The notes below the pieces were generated by a model, which was not told where the DNA came from, did no database searches, and worked only from the letters and a program-made list of their open reading frames with translations. This document shows positions 31,861 through 43,800 of a stretch of 64,000 nt of DNA, one piece after another. Position 1 is the first letter of the stretch; each line of letters begins with the position of its first letter. The stretch covers positions 1-64,000 of the forward strand of contig JAVYIG010007238.1 in NCBI GenBank assembly GCA_035222895.1, given 5' to 3'. Source of the DNA: Strongylocentrotus droebachiensis. Taxonomy: Eukaryota > Echinodermata > Echinoidea > Camarodonta > Strongylocentrotidae. Both the position numbers and the translations under genes were made by a program.

Positions 31861-34800
31861 TTAAGGTGAGCTCCCTTCCCACTGGATCAAATACTGCACC
31901 TTGCCGTCCGCGCAGACACGCTTCCCAAGCACCTTGTGGCCCTCCCCACATGCGATGCGTCCTTCTGCACCAAAATACGACGTTACCGACTGCAGGATCC
32001 CGATCGGGGACGCGGCTTCCGTGATGCCATTCACTCTCGTCTTGCTCGGACTCTGCTGATTTTTCAATTTGATTTCCAAGTCTGTTGTGTCTTTGACTTC
32101 TTCGGGTGTCTGGCTACCGTTACTGGTTTCATTGTCAAGGTCGTCAGAGCTGAGCCTGCGTTTTCGTTTCCTACCCCGGCGCTTCTTGCCCATCGATTGT
32201 TCCGAGAGGAGACGGCCATATTGGTTAATGGGGCCGTTGCTAGGTCCAGCGCCATTTTGTGAGCTTCCGTTGCTACTAATGCTGATGCGCGAGGAGAGAG
32301 TCATTGAACAAGGTACGACGTTGTTGCCGAGGGGTACCATTTCCAGAGGGGGTATCATGTCAAGGACGGAACAGCCACCTGTCACTACTGTGAGTCCAGT
32401 ACTGGATGTACACATGCCACCTCCATAGCCTCTGTAGGATTGGTTCAGGCTTGTTAGAGGTCTGCCCGTTTTCTGTACAGCAGAAAGGAGGTTGTACAAT
32501 AACCAAATTACTTTTAAAAGCTCATCAGAAATACATGAGAACACTTCATCCACTGTATAAGCTGTATTAGTTGACGAAGCAATATATGCAAACATATATT
32601 GCAAGTAGACAGTGATAATTCTCGCAAAAAAGTCTGTTTCCTGTCATCAATGATAATTTCTTTATGCAAAAAAATTGGCTTATACAGTAATGATTTAAAC
32701 TTGTCTAGATAAAATAAAATCCAGTAGAGTGGTATTATGTTAAAGAATAAAATGACATGTTAAAATTGAATGCAAATCTGGAATCACGCATGATATTGGT
32801 GAAAAATCAAATAAAGATAATCTGATCTGACTATTTCAAGTAAGTTTACACTCACGCTGCTTGTCGCCTGGAGCAGGAGTTTACGAGCTTTCTTGGAGTT
32901 GGCCATGATTTCTTCTGGAGTGAGACCTTTCTGCTTCCTTCTCCTTCTCTCCAGAGGAACAGGAGACAAACTAAAGGAGAGAGAGAGAGAAAGAGGGAGG
33001 GGGAGAAATAAAAAGATGTAGTGCTTACATTACCGGTAAACCCTTCTTATGATTGTGACACATTGATAGATAGATAGATAGTGGTGGTTATTTTACCTGA
33101 CTGCTAAGAAAGCAATAAATGCTTGTTAGTAAGCAATCAGAAGACCGATGGCTTTTACATGTAGGTCCTCTCTGAGGGACCTGGTAATGAGGATTAATGC
33201 CTTACCCAAAGGGCACTAGCACTTGGGGCAAGTGCACTTGGTTTTGAACCCGGGTCACCGCATTACGAGACCACTGCTATACCCACTGAGCTATCCCGCC
33301 TCCGTGGAAATAATTTATTTGATTATTTGTATCCATGCATCCTTGACGCTTGCTTTCCTCTCGTCACAGAACCTTTGACAATTCCTGTAATGTTCCTATA
33401 AAATATGTACTCCTCTTTCTTATTATCATCTACGATCTGACGTTAACTTAATACCTTAAGTAAAATTATGTCGGTACAGCAGCTCAACAACATTGTATGC
33501 ACCATGTAACTCTTGGCTTATAAATTCTCTCTCCCTATTTTTTTTATTCTCTAGTCTATCCACCTGTTCTACCTACCTTTTGTCCTCTTCCACTCTCTTG
33601 CTCTGCCTGCATCTTCATACGAAATACGATTATCGTGTATTTTACCCACTATTTATGATTCTATTTTTCACAATTTTGTATTTTTGAAATATAAATGTCA
33701 ACCATATCTGTACTTGTTTATGATAATGATAATTTATCTCTGTAAATCTATATGTAAATTTATACCAATGAAAAAACAAATTTCTGAATGTATACAAAAT
33801 ACTTTTATTTTAATTTTCAAATAAATTGGACCTGCCCTGAATTCAATAATATTAATCAAGAATTGAGACTACATCCCTCATGTGGGAAGGAAAGGCAAGC
33901 CGGTCAATGATTGATGTATGGTTCCTAAATCTACACTTCAAGGGTGGAGTTACATACCTCTGTACAGGCTGGAAGGTCACGACCTTTGTCCCTGTCATCT
34001 TCATGTCATTCATGACATCATCGGTGATCTGACCAATGGCAGGTAAGACAATGGTGGGCGAGACAGGAGGGGTGCGGACTCGTAACCCCCACAGGTTCTT
34101 TTTCTTCTTTACTTCCTTGCCGCAAACAAATCTGAAGGAGGACAGAGTAGAGCTGCTTTGTCATAAACAGATAAAAACAGATGAGGTCAAACTAAGGTCA
34201 CTGAACTTCACAGCTGAAACCAAACCTGAGGGAGGACAAAGTAAAGCTGCTTTGTCATAAATAGATAAAAACGAATGAGGTCAATCAAAGGTCAAACAAA
34301 GGTCACTTTACTTCGATGCTGAAACCAAACATGAAGGAGGACAAAGTAAAATTGCTTTGTCATAAACAGATAAAAATAGATGAGGTCAAACAAAGGTCAC
34401 TGCTCTTCACTGTTGAAACCAAACCTGAGGGAGGACAAAGTAAAGTTGCTTTGTCATACACAGATAAAATCAGATGAGGTCAAACAAAGGTCAAACAAAG
34501 GTCATTTTACTTCAATGCTAAAACAAAACCTGGAGGACAAAGTAAAGTTGCTTTGTCATAAACAGATAAATACAGATGAGGTCAAACAAAGGTCACTTCA
34601 CTGCACTGCTGAAACCAAACCTGAAGGAGGTCAAAGTAAAGCTGCTTTGTCATAAACAGATAAAAAATAGATGAGGTCAACCAAAGGTCAAATAAAGGGC
34701 ACTGCACTTCTGTGCTGAAACCAAACCTGAGGGAGGACAGGGTAAAGTTGCTTTGTTATAAACAAATAAAAACAGATGAGGTCACGCAAAGGTCAAATAA

Positions 34801-37800
34801 AGGTCACTTCACTGCACTGCTGAAACCAAATCTGAAGGAGGACAAAGGAAAGTTGCTTTGTCATAAACAGATTTTTTTTTTAATGAGGTCAAACAAAGTG
34901 AAAGGTCAAATAAAGGTCCCTTCACTTCACTGTTGAAACCAACCGTGAAAGAACCAAATTTAAACACAAATTCAAATCACTTTCTTACCAAAACATGAAG
35001 CAGAAAGAACCAAGGTCAAATATAAGTTGGCTTTTACCATCCATTTGGAGCCAGAGGGGCATCAACACATATATACTTAATACCCTTCTGGCTCTTAACA
35101 GTAGATACAAACAGCAAAGAAGAAAACAATAGTCATATGACCTTTCGACCCCAAAAGAACATAAAAAGAAGGCTAGACCTGGGTAAAAATTAAATTCTAA
35201 TACGGACTATTATCACAAGTAACTAAACACAAATAAATCAAATGAATGCTTGTACAAACTTGAATGACTGCAACTTAAAAACTAGAAATGCAATCGTGTC
35301 AGAACGATGTGCGTGCAATGACGCCGTGTTTCTACGTGTCAAATGAAAGAGCTTCTCTCGGACTATCCAGTGCAATTTGCACGAAGTCTGTAGCTTCTGT
35401 GATATTGGAGATAGGTAGGGCGAAAGAAAGGCATCAACAGTGACCCTGATGGGATGGTACTATGCCTACGAAGTTTGAAAGAAATTGGGATAGGGGAAAG
35501 AACCTAGAAAGGGCTAAGAAGCACTGCGTGCACAAACCAATGGGATTTGGTGCATGTTTGACATTGCAATCAAGTTCGTTCTGGGGCCAAAAGCGTGAAC
35601 CCGATATGCCCCATAGACAATGCGTGTAATGAATGGGCGGAAAACGTGCAGGATCTGTATTATGGCCGGAGTTAAATTGTTTTTTCTCTCTCTCTTTACG
35701 TCTCTTTATGGGCCGTATTTGGTATCATTAGAAAGAGAATTTCATGGTTGTTATTGTAAACTACTCTCTTTTTTTCTATGATAATCCTATCGAAACACGT
35801 GATGTAAAATAGATGTATAGGACAAAATGGCGTCTTAAATGGCCCCCTTGACCAATTTCAAAAATCCGGCCAGGAGGTGCCCTGCGTATTGGAACTCGGC
35901 ATGTCACTGCAAATTTTCAAGGAAAAAAAAGGACGTTTAAGGGGCGAAAAGCAGTCTGAAAAAATGACGTCTTAGCCGAAACGTGTTAGGTTCGGGCGGA
36001 AACTCGGCGGAATTCGTGTAGTGATCTTTGTTCAAATGCGATTTACTCACAATTTTCTGTGTGAACATATATAATACTTGGTATCATCCGAAAGGGCACT
36101 TCATTGCGGTCAGTTTGACACCATTGTTAACTGCGCGCAATGTATTGCGCGCATTGAACGCGCTATTACGTAATCCATAGTAAATTCATCATTTTTGGCG
36201 ATAACTTTGCGCTGACATATTCGAATTTTACCAAACTTGGTAAACAGTTGTCACCTATATGGATACATATGTCTGCAAAGTTTCATTGATGTAGGTATAA
36301 CGATCGCCATTTTAGAGCAAGTTGAAGTTATTTCTCAATTTTCTTGAAAATGGCGAATTTGGAGGGCAATTTTCTCAAATTTGGTCAGTGATAGGGTATA
36401 TAATTTTGTATATGGCTGGAAAGGGCATATCTTCAAGTATCTAAATCCAAAAAGGGGTACGGGTTTGCCAAGCCATTATGGAGATACGGCCACAGAGAGA
36501 AAGCCAATTCCCAGAACTTTAGAGGGCGCTATTTATGTTGTGCAAAGCCATTGGAGCGTGAAATTTGGCATGGCTATGTGCAATTATGAGATAAAGATAG
36601 TGTGAGATTTAAATACAAAACGGAATTTATATGAGAAAGTTATGGCAGTTTTAGATTATTTAGGGGTCCATTTTTCAAGAACTTGAGAGATTTTTGACGG
36701 ATTCGGTTTTAGATTTGAATTTCGAGTATGAAGATGGCATTTTGAAGGTCAAGTCATTTGTCGCAGATGAAAGAACATCTCTTAGACTATCTAGAGGAAT
36801 TTGTTAGAAGTTTGTAGGATCTGTGATAGTGGAGATAGGAAGGAAGAAAGAAAGGCCTTAAAATGGACCAGAAACGGACAAAATGGCGCCTGGACGGTCA
36901 TGCATGAATCATTTCGAAAATCGAAGAATGTAGTGACCTTGATGAGATGTTAGAGACTATGCCTATGAAATTTGAAAGGAAAAGGACATGAGGAAAGCAC
37001 CTAACTAGGAATAACAAGCACTACGTGCAAAACGAATGGGATTTTTGGACGATAAGGATAAGGATAAGGAAAAGGAGGAAAAGGAGAATATTAATGGGGC
37101 AGAATGTGAACGAAAACAAGGCAATGACGAAGGTTCGTCATTGCAAAAATATGATTAGTTCAGTAAATTAATTCAGCAGATATTGTTTGAATAACAAGAA
37201 TATCCAACACAACATACACAGTATTCTTTGCTGCTTTTCGGGACAGAGTCCTATCGGCCTTTCCACAGAATCTGAATGTGTGATGATAAAATGGGTTCAT
37301 CACCTAATTTCGAACAATTAGCAATAGGACATCCAATATCTGAATAAAAAATGAACTTAAACTTTTAAAGCATTTCTGTTGATGCATTTCAAATCAAGAT
37401 CTTGTAAAAATGTCTCATATTTTAATGGAAAAACCAGTGTCATTGATTAGGAGAGTTTGGCCAAATACATTAGAGTTGGGCACAATATGGCAAATACTGC
37501 TTCGTTGGACAAACACAAAACAAAAGAATATATGCAATGTTGTGACCAAATGAAACCAAGCTGGATAAACATCATGTATGGATCACTCTGGGAACAACTG
37601 AAAAATGCTCCCGTCACACGAGTAACTTTAACCCTAACCTGACCCATAACCCTAACCCTCACAGTACCAGAGCACATTTTTACTGAAGGGTGATGGGATG
37701 TTCAACAGTTGCCCATCGAGATTCCCCAAAAATGTGAAAACCAAAACCTATGACTTTCCATGAGTTTAAATTTTGCCTTTTTTCCATGTCCAGATAAGGA

Positions 37801-40800
37801 TTGCAGCATCCAAACGGTATACGAATACCACAAAATGATATTTCTATTCATGTTTTTCGATGGCCCCCGTCGCCTCCCCTTACAACTTCCATGACTTTGG
37901 GAGACTTTTTTTCTTCACTTTCCATGACTTTCCAGGCTTTTCCATGACCACGGGTACCCTAGGTCATTCAATTACATGGAAGGATACAAAATTCTCATGC
38001 AAATAATGCTGAGATATGGACACAATTGATTAGTCACTTACCTCATCTTAGAGCTTTGAAGTGCATTTAGCATTCTTTCTTGTTTCTCCGACCGAGTTGT
38101 TTCAGATAGCTGAAATTAAGGAAGACAAAAATGTTTTTAAAGGCTGAAGGAAGGTTCCTTTTCTTAAAAGTCAAGATATTGATCCTTACCATCCACTTCA
38201 TATTATTGAGATAAATATGTGGATAGAAATTAAATTGTATTGATTAGTATCAAGAAGTGCAGTAACAAAATTATCAGCTTGAAGAAGTTGGTTTTAATCA
38301 AGGTCTCAACAAATATTGGGCTCAAATCTCAATTTGATGTAAAAGCTAGGAAGCTGTCTTAAACTTAGGGTAAAAGACGTTGCCAAAAGTTTCAACTGAA
38401 TACCAAAGTCAGTTAAGTATTTCATCTAACCTGAAAAATTAGTAAAATACTCTTATTTCTGACATAATTATTGAATTGAATCCTAGCCCTGATGCCCAAC
38501 TTCCTTGGGAAGATGAGACCATACTTACATGAGGTACTTGATAGTTGTTCCAATTCTGCGTTAGATTGGGTAAAATCTCCTCTTCAAAATCATAGTATTT
38601 CTTCTTGTGTAGCAGAGTAAGATTGTACAGCACCAGTTGGGCAAGGTCCCCCCTGAACAAACAATGACCAAAAAAAAATCAGTAATGCTTGATGAAAACA
38701 CAAGAAAATATGGTTCGCGCTGAAAAGAAAAAAAATCCATGTAGACAAATGTGTGGGTAAGGTTTCACTATCCCATCTGACCATCAAACTCTTCATAAAG
38801 GAGTAGGGGGAAAACCCCTAAATGTAACGATACACTTACACTTCCTTATTAGTTATAACAGGAGGAGAGAATTAAGGTTGTAAATTACTTTTCTTCTCTC
38901 ATACGTACGGTAGAGGCTTGTAAATAGAATAATGTTGATTATTCACTACATTGGTTAAAATCCAACTTCAAAATAAATCTGTTTCAACCATGCCAGTCAT
39001 AAGTCATAAAGTAAGCATGTGAATTTTGTAATTGATTTGATAATTCTCAGTGATAAACGCTGAAAAAAAAATTGTTCATGTCCTTCCTCTTCTCCCTCTC
39101 TCTTGTATGTAAGCCCATAGAGAAAATGATGTAATATGCGCTACATAACAATTGAACAATAATATTATCAACCTGTTCGAAACGTTGAGCCACTCCTACT
39201 GCCCATCCTCTCCAACCAGCGTTATAGTTCTCCTTAGAACTATAAGCTAAGAAAGATAACCAACAGTCTTTTTCAAGACTACCAAAAATACTTTTCAGGA
39301 CTACACACACTCAAGAACGAAAGATTACTGACAGTCCTTTTCAGGACTCCCCAATTCTCCCCCCCCCCTCTCTTTTACATGGTGCAACCGTAAACCTACT
39401 GTATAAATAATATTATTATTATTATCATCATCATCATCATCATCATCAATGTCCAAAATCTTACCACTTTAAAGGAAGCCTTTTGAGGTACTCTGGACCT
39501 TGATTGCACACAGAACATACAAATATATAGAACCTAAAACAAAAGAAAATATTTTAAATGGTTATACAGATGTCGCATTTAAATGATTCTTATAAATTGT
39601 TATTATATTGTTAATATACAAATGTACAAATGCATTACCAAATAATATAGTAGTACAGAACCTAAAATAGATAGACAAAATTGAACAAATCGAAATGGTT
39701 CATATGAATTGATTCAACTGTTTACCTCTTCCCCATTCAACTTCATGCCAAAACATGAACCGTGTATCAAAGATTAATCACATGTTAATCTTTTTTTCAA
39801 AAATTGTCTTCCATCATTTTGAAATGTCGTAAAAATTGTTGCTAAATCACAAGTGACTTATCAAAGATACAAACATTGATCATGTGCTCCAATATTCTTT
39901 AAAGATATTTGAAAAGGATAAATTGATAATAATGAAAGTTCACTCAATAACTGATGGTAAGTCATTTAAAAGTACACAATACATTTAGTAATACATAACA
40001 AGTATCAAATGGTATGACTTGGTCTGGAATGCAAAATTTAATCATAAAAGCAAACTAGATATGACCCACAAAAGTCCAAAAAAGTTTATTTCTAATCATG
40101 GCTTATACACGAAAGAAACCATACACAAGTATTTTATCTTTGCAAACTTTTCCTTTATAACAAACTAATGTAACCAGTTAAATAGTATATAATGAAGGTT
40201 CTAGAGATTACATCTTACCTATCGCCATACAGCATTGGAATCTCTATACATTGGACACAAGCTGGTTGGAACAAAGAACAAATACAACAAGGAAAACGAT
40301 TTCAATTAGCTTCTAGCATCAGAGGTGATTCACTTTCAAAAGTGAATCAAAGAGATGAAGTGTCTCTCTATTAAACAATAATTCACTTCAAAATAACAAT
40401 TTATTCAAGACGACCATTTTATTTTTCTTCTTCTGAATGCATAACAAAGTTAAATTTCTATTAAAGATAAAGACAAGTTATTGTCATGCGATTGCATTGT
40501 GAAAGAAACGTGGAATCGATCAGAAAAGGTTGATCATCTAGCATGTAAGTATTGTATTGGTGTGTACTGCAAGGTTCTGGAATCATCAAAATGATAAGAA
40601 ATTTGGGCCAGTCTTGGTAGAGTTACAAGCACTGTACACAGAAAGATGTATATGGGACTACTCTACACATGCGCGATATCTATCAGGTCCAAATAGATAT
40701 AATAATTTACCAAATATATCAATTAGTAGGCGGTTTCTCAGCAAAATTTTGTATCATCACGTATTAGTCAAAAAATATTCTTTTAAATGATTGGTAATAA

Positions 40801-43800
40801 GACCTTCCATTTCATTTTTTGAGAGGGGGCATTTCCAAAACTGGTCTTTACCTTTAAGCACTACTTCTTATCACTACTACTCAACAACAAAAAGAAAGAA
40901 AAAAAAAAGTGCCAATAAACCCAATTAAATTATGCTTCTCTATTACCCCACATCTGATTCTAATTAGTAATTCTAATAGCCTCCCAATCAACAACGTATT
41001 GATCCCTCTGTTTCCTTAAAAAAGTATTTGCAAGACCAAAACCAGGACTCGACACCAATAGATGCCTGGCATACATGGGTCTTTAGTGTGACATACGTGA
41101 CAAGGCGATTACCAAAATGGCATCTTCTGGTTATCACAAAACTGGCAGCTAACTTCAGGGTGCTAGTACATGTCTGAGGTAGGTAGGTGTCTCAATCATG
41201 TCAGTTAAATAACTTTTGCATGTGTCAAAGAATTTTGATATTCCCCATGTAATTATTATTTTGAGTGAATTGTATTTACCTTCATGGAACCATTGTCTGC
41301 AACGGCAACATTGCAGCATCTTAAGATACCAGCTGAAAATAAAATTACAAAAATAAAATCATTAATTCTAAGCATTTACCAGATGTCCCTAAAAATGTGA
41401 AGAAAACAATTCCCTCAAATTTGTATTACTTTTAACATAGTGGTTCATGATTTCTTGAATGACAGTGTTTTACACTTTATGATTTATCAATCAAATAATA
41501 GAAAAGAAAACCTAGTAAGTCTGAAACAATTCTGAATCTTTGAAATATCTAAATCAAATCAAAAGAAATACTTACTCTCCTGGCCCTCCACAATAGCAAT
41601 AATACTGCTCTGTGTTAGTCTTGTGACCAGCATCCCAATGAATAGTCTCAATCTGTCAAGAAAATTAGATAAATGTAATGGAAAATATGAGCTTTCATTA
41701 AAGCCTGTCTGCACTACCTGCGCCCTCTATATACTAAACAATGCCTAATCCGTATCCCTAGGACCGCATGATCCCCTTTTTCTTATGTTAATTGAGATTA
41801 ATTAGAACTCAAATAAAGTTACGAAAACAAATCACAAATTGGACATGGTATATTAAACATACAAGCTACTATTGGTATAAGAAATTGTACTAAAGACATT
41901 GTATCTTTTTCAGTTTCTAGGATGAAAGTTAATTGTATGGACAATTTATATTAATAATTCAAGATTCAAATTAGCATTAAATGAAGGGATGTGATGGTCA
42001 TTTAACTGAAAATACTTACTTTGTACGGAAGCGTTTTCTTGAATTCTTGGAACACTTTGGCTGTGAGGGCAGTATAAGAAAAGATGAATAAGTTACACAT
42101 TGTGCCACTAATATTGATATATAACACGAATATCAAAAATGAAATGGAGCTAACAGGTCTAAGGTTCTTTATGATTAAAACTATGTCTAATTTTGTTCTA
42201 CATGATGCAGATATGAGGAAAATAACCCCAAATCCTATTTTTACCCTCCATTTCTTTATCTATTACTTTACCCTTTTATTTATTTATTTCAACAACAAAA
42301 AATTACAATTTTTTTTGCCATTTGACAAACGATCCCCAGATACAAGATATTTCATTTGGTCTTTGCAAACATGATAGTTACTTAGAAATTTGGTTTCTAC
42401 TGGTGTTTCAATAATATTCAAGAAAATACATGATTACAAGAAATAAATATATCACATTTATAGAAATAGATGAAAGAAGGAACAAATAGATGCACAGTTT
42501 TTCTGTGATGTATACAGTAATAAAGCTACCGGTATATGTCTTATGCTATCACCTGTGCCCTATCTTGTACTTAGGATTCCCAAACTTTCCTTCTATAGTC
42601 AGCAGTCATACTATTATTAGGTATTTTGTGAATTTGACTGAAACCATTCAACAATCGCAACTTCTGCATTCTATGGCTTCTTCTTCCAGTAGGTGAATCA
42701 TTATGGTGCATTTCGAGGATTCAGTGACACAAAGACGTCACTCCATATTTTGCCCAAAATGAGTACCTTTTTGATATTGAAATGTTCAGAAAAATGTGGA
42801 CTTTCCAGGAAACACAAAGACTTAACTCCACCCAACCCCATTGAAGTCGATGGCTAGTGAAACATAGACTTAACTCCTTAAGACCCAAGTGCTCAGTGAC
42901 ACATAAACCACTTTTTCTCAAAATGGAGTTACCTCCTTGTGTCACTGACCCCTCGATATAATCTGTAGATGCTAATGAGTGAGAGCCTCAGAGGTATGGA
43001 TAGAAGGAAACCACTTTTTCTCAAAATGGAGTTACCTCCTTGTGTCACTGACCCCTCGATATAAGACCCCTCGATATAATCTGTAGATGCTAATGAGTGA
43101 GAGCCTCAGAGGAATGGATAGAAGGAAACCCCAGGGGGGAGGGGGGGGGGCATTTCACAAAACTTGTCATCAGTGACAAATGACAGTTTTTGTTATAAGC
43201 TACTGAAATCCTTGCTTCTGATTGGTTATCAGCAGATTTGTCACTGATTTTTGTCATTTGTCATTAAAAAAAGGCTTTGTGAAACTCCATGGATTTCTTA
43301 CCTGCTGGTCCTTTCTTCAAAGCACCTCCAACCTAAGCAATGCACAAAACAAAACAAAAAACATTAATACATTTTCGGCCTCATAAAATAAATGTATGAC
43401 AAGTCTGTAATACAAGACATGTGCTATACTAAATTTAAAATTAGGTTGAAACACAATTAAACCAACTGTATTTGCCAAAAGGTGCTGGTAATTACATTTA
43501 TTTGAATACAACATAACATTTTGTATGATGACAATTTTTATATGTGTTGTGTGAAGCAGGGAATATGTTTATTTATACTTTGAATAGCTTTAAACTGTTT
43601 GCAATGTAAGATATGTCTGAATACTGTTCACCATGTTGCAGTAAGTGTTGTAGTTAAACACCTTTTGCTTACACTTTTCCCGGATAGACAACAGATTTCT
43701 ATCGTAACTTATCCAAATATAGATCATGATTAGTTGATGTTTGGAACATAGCGGTGTGATTGATTGATTCAATTCGCTTTAGAGAGGTTGCGTAAAAAGC

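Noticed and set aside
32069-32428. 119-codon plus-strand ORF and neighbours opposite the last Polycomb-like exon
   Set aside because: Shadow of the strongly supported minus-strand coding exon 31861-32472.
33241-33303. Possible tRNA gene (A and B boxes)
   Set aside because: The 3' half does not fold as a tRNA and continues into a SINE body with a CTAT tail; scored as a SINE.
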